This document shows positions 16,437 through 26,545 of a stretch of 40,063 nucleotides of DNA, piece after piece. This DNA comes from Candidatus Neomarinimicrobiota bacterium (GTDB lineage Bacteria; Fidelibacterota; UBA8477; JABMPR01). The notes below the pieces were generated by a model. The model was not told the origin of the DNA and ran no database searches. It was given only the letters and a program-made list of their open reading frames with translations. A program made the translations under genes and the position numbers. Every line of letters starts with the position of its first letter. Positions within the stretch are counted from its first letter, which is position 1. Location of the stretch: positions 1 to 40,063 of the forward strand of contig JADHUM010000038.1 in NCBI GenBank assembly GCA_016784545.1. Direction: 5' to 3'.

Positions 16437-16470
16437 TCGAGATTAATTCACAGCTTTAATCTAATCTCGA
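16437..16470. promoter_or_regulatory. Inverted repeat upstream of mtnP
   Basis: Perfect 9-base arms TCGAGATTA and TAATCTCGA separated by 16 bases, 32 bases upstream of the mtnP start. It could be an operator or an RNA hairpin. No T tract follows on either strand, so it is not a standard terminator. Confidence 0.45.
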
Positions 16471-16514
16471 AATGAATGAGTAGTATCTTTTTCCCCTGCA
16501 GTGGGGCTTTCCAA

Positions 16515-16805
16515 CTAGTCTAAGCCTCTTGATGAAGACAGGGAAGACAATCGTGAATGAAAGGTTTCTAAGGAGAAGGAACCCAGAAACCAAAGCTTAT
16601 TATTTACCCAGATGGAGGGAGTAATCCCCCCTATGGTTTGACGATTGTCAGCCGTATCAGTGATATCCACAACACTGAGAATCATTTCAGGGAATAGTTC
16701 GCGACTTTGTACTAATGACTTTAGGGTCTTATAACTGAAGTTACAGCCTTCACGAACAATGATTTCAACTTTGATCTGATCTGGATCAGTATGTATGTTT
16801 TCCAT
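16515..16805 (-). CDS. Small thioredoxin-fold-like protein
   Basis: The 96-residue protein has the order of a short thioredoxin-like fold: strand KVEIIVREGC, helix, strand ILSVVDITD, then GGITPSIWVNNKLWFLG, where the cis-proline region (I-T-P) and following hairpin are recognisable. Only one cysteine (Cys21) occupies the active-site position; the second Cys of CxxC is replaced (C-N-F-S), so disulfide exchange by the dithiol route is unlikely. Its start lies 72 bases downstream of the Crp/Fnr stop, so it may share that transcript. Function unknown. Confidence 0.6.
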   Translation of the reverse strand: MENIHTDPDQIKVEIIVREGCNFSYKTLKSLVQSRELFPEMILSVVDITDTADNRQTIGGITPSIWVNNKLWFLGSFSLETFHSRLSSLSSSRGLD

Positions 16806-16876
16806 GTCTGAATCTAGACAGCACCATGAAGCGGGACTGTCAGGTTGCAGACATGTTTGTGGAAGAGAGCCTGGAA

Positions 16877-17560
16877 TCAGGTTTCCAACTGGTCAAGGTC
16901 ACCTTTAAGCTGCAGAAATCTTCGAGAGAATTTGATAACACCCTTTTCAGCCAACTCATTCAAAACCTGATTCACAGTCTGTCTGGCAGTGGCAGTGAGA
17001 TCAGCTATCTCCTGATGGGTAAGAAATGGTCGTACCATCCACCCGTCCACCATCTTTTTACCAAAGGTTTCCACATAGCGGTGAAGAAAGGAAATAATCC
17101 TCTGACTTGCGCTTTTAAAGACCAAATCCTCTACATGGGCCTGAATCTTACGTAAACGCCATCCAATAAACTTATTCACACTCATGGTCAAATTGGGGCT
17201 TTTCTCCATGAGGTCCTGAAAATCTCGTTTGTCCATGGCACAGACAACTGCATCTTCAACCACCTCAGCAATATTGTCATGGGTATCCTGCCCCAGGATA
17301 GCACTCTCCCCAAAAATTTCGCCTGGTCCTAAAAGTTGAAGTGTGGTGGTCTTGCCATCTTCAGAAAGTCTATAAATTTTAATTTTTCCAGCTTTGAGAA
17401 AATAAATTGTATTCGAGGCGTCCTCAGGAAAATATATAATTTCCTTTTTTGAATTGTTCTGCATTGATGTATTCTGTGCAAGTTCCATCATCATCTTGGG
17501 ACTCATGCCATCAAACATGTTGAAATTCTGTAAATACCATAATTTGGTTTTTTCAGCCAT
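16877..17560 (-). CDS. Crp/Fnr family transcriptional regulator
   Basis: Dimeric DNA-binding regulator of 227 residues. The cyclic-nucleotide-like beta-roll is at about 15-120 (PGEIFGESAILG at 79-90), the dimer helix about 122-145 and the winged helix-turn-helix at 177-215 (LTHQEIADLTATARQTVNQ). The Arg-Ser/Thr pair that binds cAMP in Crp is replaced (H-D-N-I-A), and there is no N-terminal cysteine cluster as in oxygen-sensing Fnr, so the effector is unlikely to be cAMP or a 4Fe-4S cluster. AGGAG lies 11-12 bases upstream of the ATG. A perfect palindrome just inside its predicted transcript suggests autorepression. Confidence 0.9.
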   Translation of the reverse strand: MAEKTKLWYLQNFNMFDGMSPKMMMELAQNTSMQNNSKKEIIYFPEDASNTIYFLKAGKIKIYRLSEDGKTTTLQLLGPGEIFGESAILGQDTHDNIAEVVEDAVVCAMDKRDFQDLMEKSPNLTMSVNKFIGWRLRKIQAHVEDLVFKSASQRIISFLHRYVETFGKKMVDGWMVRPFLTHQEIADLTATARQTVNQVLNELAEKGVIKFSRRFLQLKGDLDQLET

Positions 17561-17626
17561 GATATGTTGTACTCCTGTTTTCTATGGGGAATCGAGTCAA
17601 ACAACATTTTCTATCCGTCACAGATT

Positions 17627-17646
17627 ATCAAATTCAATAATTTGAT
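17627..17646. promoter_or_regulatory. Palindromic operator for the Crp/Fnr gene
   Basis: Perfect 8-base arms ATCAAATT and AATTTGAT with a 4-base centre (CAAT). The arms contain ATCAA/TTGAT, the half-site elements of the Fnr family but in everted order. It sits 67-86 bases upstream of the Crp/Fnr start codon and just downstream of the predicted promoter, a position suited to repression. Confidence 0.55.
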
Positions 17647-17660
17647 TCCTGGTTGGCGAT

Positions 17661-17688
17661 ATAATAGTTGAAGCACGTAATTATTCAA
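17661..17688 (-). promoter_or_regulatory. Candidate promoter of the Crp/Fnr gene
   Basis: The minus strand reads TTGAAT (17683-17688), 16 bases, then TATTAT (17661-17666), four and five matches to the -35 and -10 consensus. Transcription would begin near 17654, placing the palindrome at about +8 to +27. Confidence 0.4.
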
Positions 17689-17707
17689 ACCGATACTTGG
17701 CTAAACA

Positions 17708-17735
17708 GAAGCGGCTCCGTAATGGGAACCGCTTC
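17708..17735 (-). terminator. Terminator of the tyrosine phenol-lyase gene
   Basis: Stem GAAGCGG / CCGCTTC extended by three more pairs after one mismatch, small loop, then TTCTGTTT on the minus strand. It lies 25 bases after the stop at 17761. The T tract is modest. Confidence 0.65.
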
Positions 17736-17760
17736 AATCATATTTAATTTGGGATCAGTA

Positions 17761-19245
<1,485 letters not shown>

Positions 19246-19325
19246 TCAAGGGATAGTTTCTAAATCCAACTCGATGAAATACCAAGCAATAAGCATTCCA
19301 TATCTATTAAAGGAGTACATATAGA

Positions 19326-19361
19326 AACACCCCTTGAAGCAATATCGTTGCCAGGGGTGTT
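19326..19361 (-). terminator. Rho-independent terminator
   Basis: Stem AACACCCCT / AGGGGTGTT, perfect over nine pairs, with an inner GCAA/TTGC stem and small loop, followed by TTTCTATAT on the minus strand. It lies 28 bases after the stop of the small exported protein at 19389. Confidence 0.8.
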
Positions 19362-19388
19362 CGTGGTTTTGGGAAGTATTACTATTGC

Positions 19389-19889
19389 TTAGAGCACAGC
19401 GAAATCTGGTTCAGCAACAGGGAATGGAATGCCGATGGTTCCATTGTCAATGTATAGCATGTATATGGCGTTGGCAGGTATGGCCTCACGCTTCAAGGTT
19501 TTTCCAGTGAAGTACTGGACTTCCTTGCCGCTGATATCAAGAATGATACTGGGAATTCTGGTCCCATCATTTAATTCGATGATATCAGTAAGTGATTCTG
19601 GATCTTTTCCCTTTAATAAGGAAAGCAGATTTACGTCCATATTTGTCTCCAATAATTGGACCTGACTGCGCTGAACAAGCTGTGTGGTATTGCTTGCGGC
19701 ATCCAGAAAGTAGAAGTAACTCTCGTCAGCTTGGACAAGTTCACCACTTCTGGATTCCTGATCTGGATCAATAATATTGATCGGAATGACTTTTTTTGAG
19801 CTGACACCAACATAGTCAAGATTGTTTGAATTGGCTAATACTGAGGAAGCAAGAAGGGATATCATTAAAACTATGTTGGTGATGTTCAT
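19389..19889 (-). CDS. Small exported protein of unknown function
   Basis: A 166-residue protein with a clear signal peptide (NITNIVLMISLLASSVLA, cut after Ala-Asn region). The mature part is rich in beta strands, with two short segments of similar shape (GELVQADESYFYFLDA and GTRIPSIILDISGKEVQYF), suggesting a repeated beta unit. The ATG at 19889 has AAAGGAAG seven bases upstream; a TTG five codons earlier would overlap that site and is rejected. I do not recognise the family. It has its own terminator and is likely a single-gene transcript. Confidence 0.65.
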   Translation of the reverse strand: MNITNIVLMISLLASSVLANSNNLDYVGVSSKKVIPINIIDPDQESRSGELVQADESYFYFLDAASNTTQLVQRSQVQLLETNMDVNLLSLLKGKDPESLTDIIELNDGTRIPSIILDISGKEVQYFTGKTLKREAIPANAIYMLYIDNGTIGIPFPVAEPDFAVL

Positions 19890-19905
19890 GTTGCTTCCTT
19901 TCAAA

Positions 19906-20000
19906 AAGACCTTCTGGTCTTGATTGGAAGCATGTTAGCCCATGCGGTGGTTCTGAGATATTGGGCTTACCCTATTGTTTTTGGTAGATATACCCTATTG
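19906..20000. promoter_or_regulatory. Leader hairpin and direct repeats upstream of the exported protein
   Basis: AAGACC-TTCT-GGTCTT (19906-19921) forms a hairpin just upstream of the ribosome binding site. Further up, the 10-base direct repeat TACCCTATTG occurs at 19968-19977 and 19991-20000, starts 23 bases apart. These may be leader structure and a tandem regulator site, but neither matches a known motif. Confidence 0.3.
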
Positions 20001-20078
20001 GAGAGGAATAAAATGACGATATCTGGGATCCTAATACCTGAGCTTCAGGATTTAGCTGGGACCACGCCCAGATACAGC

Positions 20079-20120
20079 AATCCCCTTCCACAATGTTCTT
20101 GGTCATCATGGAAGGGGATT
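20079..20120 (-). terminator. Hairpin downstream of the symporter gene
   Basis: Perfect 12-bp stem AATCCCCTTCCA / TGGAAGGGGATT with an 18-base loop, 45 bases after the symporter stop. A T tract is poor on the minus strand, so termination efficiency is uncertain. Confidence 0.55.
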
Positions 20121-20164
20121 TAAAGACGTTTCTAATTGCTATTCTAATAAATCAATTGGATGGA

Positions 20165-21730
20165 TTACCACCAAATCGTGTATAACACAGACAGAATTGC
20201 AAAAATACCAATTGCGCCCACATTGAAGATTGTATCAGTGTGAAAGAGATCTTTGTCAATTTTGATGGCCTTGGAAGAGACACCTTTCTTTTCAATCAAA
20301 GTAATTGCCACCACAATTGCGCTGAGGATCAGAAAGACCACTCCCATGCGATTCAAGAATGGTAGCGCAGGGATGAAGAATTTAATGGCCAGGGATAAGG
20401 GAATCGTTAAAACTGCTGCCCATACAGCTGAATTAGCAGTAGCCTTTTTCCAGAATAAACCGAAAATGAAGATGGCAAAGATTCCAGGACTAATAAAGCC
20501 GGTAAATTCTTGTATGAATTGGAATGCTTGTTCCAGGCTCGATAAAGATGGCGCAATGATGACTGCAACAAGAAGGGCGACGGCGCTGGTCACACGACCT
20601 ATAAATACTAACTGCTCTTCAGAGGCTTCCTTATTAATAATCTGTTTGTAGATATCCATTGAGAAGATGGTGGCAGTACTGTTAACCATTGAGCTCAGGG
20701 ATGAGACGATGGCAGCAATTAATGCAGCAAAGGCCAGCCCCTTTAAGCCAGTAGGCACAAAAGTACTGAGGAGCCAGGGATAGGCTTCGTCAGGTTTGGC
20801 CAAATCTGCACTTAAAGCAAATGCAACGATTCCTGGAATAACAACAATGAGAGGCGTTAATATCTTAAGATATCCACCAAACATGAGTCCACGCTGAGCT
20901 TCTTTGATATCCTTGGCAGCCAGGGCCCGCTGAATAATGTACTGGTTACAGCCCCAATAGAAGAAATGCGCCATCCACATACCACCCAGCAGTACTCCAA
21001 GCCCGGGTAATTCTGCATAGTTTGGATTTGATTTATCTAAAATCATGTCAAATTTTTCAGGTACTTTTGCCAGGAGATCACCAAAACCAGCAATTGCTCC
21101 ATGACCACCGCTGACCTGATCAAGTGCGAAATAGGTAGTCACCAGACCACCCACAATAAGGACGAGTACCTGAACAACATCAGTCCAGACAACAGCTTTT
21201 AAACCACCATAAATGGTATATAGGGCAGAGAATAATGCCAGACTGGCAATACCCCAAATCAGGGGCACGCCAAGAATAGTCCTTAGCGCCAGAGCACCCA
21301 GATAAAGAACTGAAGTCAAGTTGACAAATACATAGAGCAGGAGCCAGAATACAGCCAGACCAGTTCTCACTCGACTATCATATCTAATTTCCAGCAATTG
21401 CGGCATGGTGTAGATACCCTCTTTGAGAAAGATGGGTAAAAAGTATTTGGCCACAACGATTAGCGTGATGGCGGCGGTCCATTCGTAGGTGGCAATGCCC
21501 AATCCAATGACATATCCAGAACCAGACATACCGATGTACTGCTCAGCGGAAATATTCGCTGCGATGAGGGAAAAACCGATGGCCCACCAGGGTAAGGATT
21601 TACTTGCCAGGAAATAGTCGCTTGAGTTCTTTTTGTGGCCTTTTTTCTCTCGAGACACATACAGACCCAAACCCACAATGAATACGATGTAGCTGATAAA
21701 TACAACATAATCCAATGTTGAAAAATTCAT
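20165..21730 (-). CDS. Sodium/solute symporter (SSS family, SGLT-like)
   Basis: Inner-membrane secondary transporter of 521 residues with about 14 hydrophobic helices. Family signatures are SDYFLASKSLPWWAIG near 37-52, ANISAEQYIGMSG near 58-70 and GGLKAVVWTDVVQ near 173-185. The overall pattern, including the helix with HFFYWGCNQYIIQRALAA, matches the sodium/sugar branch (vSGLT-like) better than the proline or pantothenate branches, so the likely substrate is a sugar, inositol or related polyol; this is inference. AAGG precedes the ATG, and a 30-base dyad lies 67-96 bases upstream. Confidence 0.87.
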   Translation of the reverse strand: MNFSTLDYVVFISYIVFIVGLGLYVSREKKGHKKNSSDYFLASKSLPWWAIGFSLIAANISAEQYIGMSGSGYVIGLGIATYEWTAAITLIVVAKYFLPIFLKEGIYTMPQLLEIRYDSRVRTGLAVFWLLLYVFVNLTSVLYLGALALRTILGVPLIWGIASLALFSALYTIYGGLKAVVWTDVVQVLVLIVGGLVTTYFALDQVSGGHGAIAGFGDLLAKVPEKFDMILDKSNPNYAELPGLGVLLGGMWMAHFFYWGCNQYIIQRALAAKDIKEAQRGLMFGGYLKILTPLIVVIPGIVAFALSADLAKPDEAYPWLLSTFVPTGLKGLAFAALIAAIVSSLSSMVNSTATIFSMDIYKQIINKEASEEQLVFIGRVTSAVALLVAVIIAPSLSSLEQAFQFIQEFTGFISPGIFAIFIFGLFWKKATANSAVWAAVLTIPLSLAIKFFIPALPFLNRMGVVFLILSAIVVAITLIEKKGVSSKAIKIDKDLFHTDTIFNVGAIGIFAILSVLYTIWW

Positions 21731-21796
21731 GCCTTAACCCTTTTCTTTTTATTTAGTACTTTAGTGACTGAGGTGCTGAGTTATCAGTCGGTAATC

Positions 21797-21826
21797 ATCA
21801 ATATTAGTAAATACTAATTTATTGAT
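21797..21826. promoter_or_regulatory. 30-base dyad upstream of the symporter
   Basis: Arms ATCAAT-ATTAGTA and TACTAAT-TT-ATTGAT around an AA centre; perfect except for a two-base bulge. Candidate operator for the symporter gene, which starts at 21730. The 21731-22127 region otherwise holds no gene I can support. Confidence 0.45.
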
Positions 21827-22035
21827 ATTCAAATCTGTCTTTACTTATGACAAATATCAGGCCATAAAGGTGACGGTAATATTTAAGCCATTTCAACCGA
21901 ATTCGAATGAATTTATTATCATATTCATAAAATTGTTTATCAATATGTATAGCCAGCTTGCTGCTACCTTACATAAACTCCCAGACGATTTACTGGTGAG
22001 AATTTTTAATATTCTTATATGGACGTTAAGAAATC

Positions 22036-22065
22036 GAGAAGGGATGGCTGACGCCATCCCTTCTC
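22036..22065 (-). terminator. Strong hairpin downstream of the 49-residue protein
   Basis: Perfect 13-bp stem GAGAAGGGATGGC / GCCATCCCTTCTC with a TGAC loop, 62 bases after the stop at 22128. The following minus-strand sequence (GATTTCTTAAC) is only mildly T-rich, so it may be a terminator or an RNA-stabilising 3' hairpin. Confidence 0.55.
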
Positions 22066-22127
22066 TTAAGCAAAAAAAGCATATCTCCCGCATCTTGCGG
22101 CGAGGGTGTTACGATTAAATCTGAATG

Positions 22128-22277
22128 TTAAACCAGGAAAGGAGCTATAATCCCAAAGGCTACTCCCATGATAACGATGGTGCCTAATATATCTAGTGCA
22201 GAAAATTTTGAGACAGAATCCAGGTTAACTTCATTGGCATCTACCCAGTTTGATTGTTTTACTTGATTCGTTTTCAT
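22128..22277 (-). CDS. Small single-helix membrane protein
   Basis: A 49-residue protein: polar N-terminus (about 25 residues, KTNQVKQSNWVDANEV) and one transmembrane helix at about 26-48 (LDILGTIVIMGVAFGIIAPF). The ATG at 22277 has AGGAGAG eight bases upstream, the evidence for a real gene; an earlier ATG 12 codons upstream would include that site. It stands alone between the symporter and antiporter genes with a hairpin behind it. Small helix proteins of this shape often associate with transporters; which partner, if any, cannot be told. Confidence 0.62.
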   Translation of the reverse strand: MKTNQVKQSNWVDANEVNLDSVSKFSALDILGTIVIMGVAFGIIAPFLV

Positions 22278-22591
22278 GTGCTTCTCTCCTATGCGTTGTT
22301 GGTGATTGCGCAATAAAGATGGGTATGCGACACGATATCCATATGAGGTGTACCCCTATTATGTCTTCCCTTTAACCTACATATGCGGCATAACAATCCT
22401 CCAATGCAGGTAAATCCAGGAGCATACCCCTCGAAATCACCTTGTGGCTAAGCGAGTACAGTCTACTATCGACTATTACTTATCGTCTATGCCACGACAC
22501 TATTTTTTTGGGTGGTGATTATGCCAATATCTGGCGGAGCTTGCTACCCTGGTGGATGTTCCCAGTGATGTTTCACCTATTAGAAATTGAG
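22278..22591. other. Non-coding stretch between antiporter and small protein
   Basis: No gene is supported. An 8-base inverted pair GGGTATGC (22321-22328) and GCATACCC (22432-22439) lies 100 bases apart and may be chance. The region must hold the promoter of the 49-residue protein; I see no clear terminator for the antiporter. Confidence 0.4.
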
Positions 22592-24475
22592 CTATTTCTG
22601 ATTTCTGGTAAATAGGCGAAGTGCAGAATCGACGAGACTCTCCTCCCCGACCAAGGTTATGATATCATTCTTTTGAAGGATGGTCTCTGCATCCGGTGTG
22701 ATCATCTCTGAGCCTCTAATCAGCATAAGTATACTGGTTGCTTCAGGTAGATCAATCTGTGCAATGCGTTTGCCATGTATGGAATCATTCAATATTTTTA
22801 CTTCACGAACTTCCTGCATCTCATCAATATCCGCAGCCACAGAAAAAGCATCTTTGCTCAGTGCCATACTTTCAATGATCAGTGCTGTAGAATAAATCAT
22901 GTTAACCACTCGTACACCGAGGTCGCGAAATTTGCTGTTCCTTACAGGATCCTTCACCAACGAAATGACATTCTCAATATTGAAGTAATTGAGAGCCAAC
23001 CTGCAAATGCGGTAGTTCTCATCTTGCTGGTCCGCCAGTACAATCACTGTATTCGTCTTTTCTATGCTGTTATCCCTTAAAGCATTAACCAATACTTGCT
23101 GTGGTAAAAGCTCATTAGCTCCTGCTTGTCCCTGCTCTAGTTCATAGAGTCCCTTGAGGCGAATATTTCGAGCTACCAAACCATGATGTTTGAATTGCTG
23201 CATGAGAAAATCAACCATGGGATGATCACCAACGATTAAAACCTGATCGGGGTTTTCAGATTTCACTTTATTGAGCAAACTGAAGGCAATGGGTGAAAAG
23301 GTACAGGTAATAATGGCTACTAGAATTATACTTGAATTCAAGGAAGGTGAAATGACACCCAGTTCCAAACCGATGGCTGACGCGGCAATAATCAGTGAAA
23401 GTCGGGAACTGAGAATGAAACCTGCACTGAATGTTTCTCTCCAGGAGAAAAACACTCTAAATAACATTGATGGAATCAATTTAATGAGATAGGCAGCCAG
23501 AACCATAAAAGGGACAAGTATAACCGCCTCTCTCGATTCAAGGAGTGCGGGCAGATCGAATCTTACTCCCACCATGACGAAGAAAATGGGGATAAAAAAG
23601 CCATAGCCAATGCCATCCAATTTGTGTCTTAAAGCAGAGGTACTCCCACTGGATGCCAGCGAAAGGATGACACCAGCGAGAAATGCACCCAGGATATTTT
23701 CAATACCCAGACTATCAGCCAGGGCAATAAACACCAGGGCTAAAGCAATGGCACCCCGAAGTTTTATCTGTGATGTGGGCGAGGCCAATCGCTCCAATAT
23801 CTTTTCAGTGGGCAGGTGCTTTTGGAAAAGTGCGGTAAGTCTATGAACAGCCACAAAAACGGCAAACAAAACCAATATGAGGAGAATTTCCAGGGTAAGT
23901 CCCTGACTGCGGAGGAGCACATAAATACTAATGGCCAGAATACTTACGAAGTCAGCTATCAATGCTGCAGACAAAATTCTCTGTCCAAAGGGATTACCTG
24001 ACAATCCGTGTTCTTTTAAGACTGGAACAACCACCCCAAGTGATGTAGTTGACAAGACCAAAGTGATAATCCACGGTTCTGAAACCAAATCTAGACGATG
24101 CACAATCAGACCAGTGATAAAAGCCCCACCTAGTGTAAGCACGAAGAGAATGAGACCGAAGATCAAGGGGTTGCTCAATATCCTGGCTAAAATACCAGAA
24201 CGTTTCTTCGTGTTGACATCAAAGAGACTTGTAAAATCTATTTCAAGTCCAGAAAGAAACATGAGGAGTGAAAAGCCAAGGATGGACAGGATGCTTAATA
24301 CATGATCTTCACGAATCAAATTAAAGCCACTTTTACCCAGTAACATGCCAGCCAGGATTTCCCCAACAACTGCTGGAATTCCTAATTTCCTAAATCGACC
24401 GAGAAGAATCGGTACGATGAAGGCCAGAAGAACTACTATGAGCAAAGGGACAAAAGAAAAATTATGAGCATTCAT
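22592..24475 (-). CDS. CPA2 family cation:proton antiporter with TrkA-like domains
   Basis: KefB/GerN-type monovalent cation/H+ antiporter, 627 residues: about 12 membrane helices in residues 1-400, with the family segments GIPAVVGEILAGMLLG (30-46) and LGAFLAGVILS. The C-terminal cytoplasmic part has an RCK/TrkA-N-like domain (about 405-535) and a TrkA-C domain (about 545-625). The nucleotide-binding glycine motif of the TrkA-N domain is degenerate (V-G-D-H-P-M), so NAD(H) binding is doubtful. The transported ion (K+ or Na+) cannot be told. Confidence 0.87.
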   Translation of the reverse strand: MNAHNFSFVPLLIVVLLAFIVPILLGRFRKLGIPAVVGEILAGMLLGKSGFNLIREDHVLSILSILGFSLLMFLSGLEIDFTSLFDVNTKKRSGILARILSNPLIFGLILFVLTLGGAFITGLIVHRLDLVSEPWIITLVLSTTSLGVVVPVLKEHGLSGNPFGQRILSAALIADFVSILAISIYVLLRSQGLTLEILLILVLFAVFVAVHRLTALFQKHLPTEKILERLASPTSQIKLRGAIALALVFIALADSLGIENILGAFLAGVILSLASSGSTSALRHKLDGIGYGFFIPIFFVMVGVRFDLPALLESREAVILVPFMVLAAYLIKLIPSMLFRVFFSWRETFSAGFILSSRLSLIIAASAIGLELGVISPSLNSSIILVAIITCTFSPIAFSLLNKVKSENPDQVLIVGDHPMVDFLMQQFKHHGLVARNIRLKGLYELEQGQAGANELLPQQVLVNALRDNSIEKTNTVIVLADQQDENYRICRLALNYFNIENVISLVKDPVRNSKFRDLGVRVVNMIYSTALIIESMALSKDAFSVAADIDEMQEVREVKILNDSIHGKRIAQIDLPEATSILMLIRGSEMITPDAETILQKNDIITLVGEESLVDSALRLFTRNQK

Positions 24476-24553
24476 ATGGAGGATTATCTAGTAATAAATG
24501 GAGCGTATTTAGTATTTAATAGCTGCTGGTAATTCTGAAATTCAGTTCCACAG

Positions 24554-24925
24554 CTAACTTGCAGTTACTCTTTCTACCACTTCAATCAATTCTTCAGAGG
24601 TAAATGGTTTACCAATGGAATCATCGGCTCCAAGGGTGACTGCTTCTTGCAGATAGGAACCAACAAATCCAGTCATGGCTATAATTTTTACGCTTTTGGA
24701 CTGTTTTCGTATTTCACGTATGGTCCCGATACCTTCAACGCGGGGCATGACGATGTCTGTAATGACAAGATCAGTAGGATTCCTTTGGAACTCAGCAATT
24801 CCCCCCCGACCGTCCCTGGCAGTGAGAATATCATATCCGAGTTCTTCGAAGAAATTGACTAAAACATCTCTTATGGATTCTTCATCATCTATTATAAGGA
24901 CAGTTTTGGGATGATCATTCTGCAT
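24554..24925 (-). CDS. Single-domain response regulator (CheY-like receiver)
   Basis: A 123-residue receiver domain without an output domain. It has the acidic pair Asp13-Asp14, phosphoacceptor Asp57 (VITDIVMP), the Thr in AMTG and Lys106 (GKPF), so it should be phosphorylatable. Lone receivers act as phosphate shuttles or sinks or bind partner proteins. It is divergent from the NtrC-type activator across a 207-base gap, which suggests membership in the same signalling locus. Confidence 0.92.
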   Translation of the reverse strand: MQNDHPKTVLIIDDEESIRDVLVNFFEELGYDILTARDGRGGIAEFQRNPTDLVITDIVMPRVEGIGTIREIRKQSKSVKIIAMTGFVGSYLQEAVTLGADDSIGKPFTSEELIEVVERVTAS

Positions 24926-25132
24926 GAGATTATCTGATACTTTTTCCTCTGATTTATACTTTCTAAACCGTCTATAATTAGTCAGAATTGTGGAGCTTTA
25001 AAAGGACTTTATCAGGTTGGCCTCGTCAAGTAGGCTATCTCAACAATAATGTTATATATTCTTTCCATGGCGATGAAGTAAAGCTTCTCTAATTTTGCTT
25101 GCATTATTATGGAATACGGGAAAGTTTGATGC
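24926..25132. other. Divergent promoter region
   Basis: Shared upstream region of the lone receiver (minus) and the NtrC-type activator (plus). I find no confident -35/-10 pair, sigma-54 site or dyad, but both promoters must lie here. Confidence 0.5.
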
Positions 25133-26506
25133 ATGGTCTCCATTCATATCATAGATGATGACTCTGAAATCAGGGAGCTCTTAAAGGAGCTGTTTGAATC
25201 GGACGAATATGAGGTATCCACCTTTAACTCTGCTGAGGATGCCCATCCCTATATTCTTCGTGAAATTCCAGACTTGATCCTTTTGGATATCGGTCTACCC
25301 GGCATGGATGGCCTCACCTTTCTCGAGAAATTGAAAACTGAATTTGATGACGTTGAAGTCATTATGATAACAGGACAGGCAGATCTCCGCTCTGCCATCC
25401 GGGCCATCAAGCTAGGGGCGATGGACTATATCCGTAAACCCATTGATCCCGATGAATTAAAGATTCAGGTCAATCATGCCATTGACCGCCGCAAGAAACG
25501 TGAACAACTAAGTTACCTTCAGGACAAGAGTCAGAATCATTTTGGCAACATCGTGGGTACCAGTGAACCCATGCAGAAAGTATATCAATTTATCTATCAG
25601 GTAGCTGAATCCTCAAAAACAACGATATTAATCAGGGGTGAGACCGGTACGGGAAAAGGGCTGGTGGCCCGTTCCATACATTATCAGAGTCCTCGGGCAA
25701 AACACCCGTTCATAGAGGTGAATTGCTCAGCCATCCAACCAAGCCTGCTGGAATCAGAATTGTTTGGTCATGAAGCAGGTGCCTTTACTGATGCCAAGAA
25801 AAGAAAAAAGGGACTATTGGAACTGGCCCATGAGGGGACTTTCTTCCTGGACGAAGTCGGAGATATGAATCTGGCATCTCAATCCAAACTTCTAAAGGTA
25901 CTGGAAGAGAAGACCTTTAGGCGGGTGGGTGGTACGAAAGAGATTAAAATCGATGCCCGCATTATCAGCGCATCATCAAAAGATCTGATGACACTTGTGG
26001 AGGAGAATAAATTTCGGGCTGATCTGTATTACCGCCTCAATGTGGCTTCGGTTCGGCTTCCTGCGCTGCGAGAGCGTGATGACGATATTATTATCCTTTC
26101 AAATTACTTCCTTGATGTGTTCAATAAGGAATTCAAGCGGAATATCAGGAGTATCTCCCCTGCGGCCCAGAAAATGTTGATGAAACACCCCTGGGTGGGA
26201 AATGTCCGGGAGATCCGAAATGTTATTGAGCGGGCAGTATTGTTTGAACAAGGCGATGTGCTTTCACCTCAAACCATCAGTCTCCAACATGATAGCCAGT
26301 CCAGAGAGGTACAGGATCTATTGGATGTTAGCGTAAATCAGGTATTTCACCTTCCAGAGGAGGGTATTTCACTAGAGGAACTTGAACAGAATCTATTGAA
26401 ACAGGCACTTGAGCGCACCGGGGGTAACAAAACCAAGGCTGCGGCATTACTGGGCCTTAGCCGGGAAACTATGAAATACCGACTAAAGAAATTCAAACTA
26501 TCCTGA
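25133..26506 (+). CDS. NtrC-family sigma-54-dependent response regulator
   Basis: A 457-residue activator: receiver domain (1-120; Asp8-10, phosphoacceptor Asp52, Lys102), AAA+ domain (about 138-370) with Walker A GETGTGKG (169-176), Walker B TFFLDEV (236-242) and the sigma-54 contact loop GAFTDA (216-221, a Gly-to-Asp variant of GAFTGA seen in active relatives), and a C-terminal Fis-type helix-turn-helix (about 420-455, NKTKAAALLGLSRETMKYRL). It should remodel sigma-54 RNA polymerase when phosphorylated. No histidine kinase lies directly beside it; the next gene is a degenerate kinase-like protein, 39 bases downstream. Confidence 0.95.
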   Translation: MVSIHIIDDDSEIRELLKELFESDEYEVSTFNSAEDAHPYILREIPDLILLDIGLPGMDGLTFLEKLKTEFDDVEVIMITGQADLRSAIRAIKLGAMDYIRKPIDPDELKIQVNHAIDRRKKREQLSYLQDKSQNHFGNIVGTSEPMQKVYQFIYQVAESSKTTILIRGETGTGKGLVARSIHYQSPRAKHPFIEVNCSAIQPSLLESELFGHEAGAFTDAKKRKKGLLELAHEGTFFLDEVGDMNLASQSKLLKVLEEKTFRRVGGTKEIKIDARIISASSKDLMTLVEENKFRADLYYRLNVASVRLPALRERDDDIIILSNYFLDVFNKEFKRNIRSISPAAQKMLMKHPWVGNVREIRNVIERAVLFEQGDVLSPQTISLQHDSQSREVQDLLDVSVNQVFHLPEEGISLEELEQNLLKQALERTGGNKTKAAALLGLSRETMKYRLKKFKLS

Positions 26507-26545
26507 TAGAATACATCTCTTGTCCTTTATAGCATTAAAGATGGA

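Noticed and set aside
16500-16515. CCCC-TGCAGT-GGGG hairpin as terminator of the thioredoxin-like gene
   Set aside because: Stem of four pairs and A-rich, not T-rich, sequence on the relevant strand.
19920-20123. 67-codon plus-strand frame
   Set aside because: Overlaps the symporter hairpin and regulatory repeats; no ribosome binding site or family.
21893-22093. 66-codon minus-strand frame
   Set aside because: It runs through the strong hairpin at 22036-22065, lacks a ribosome binding site and has no coding signature.
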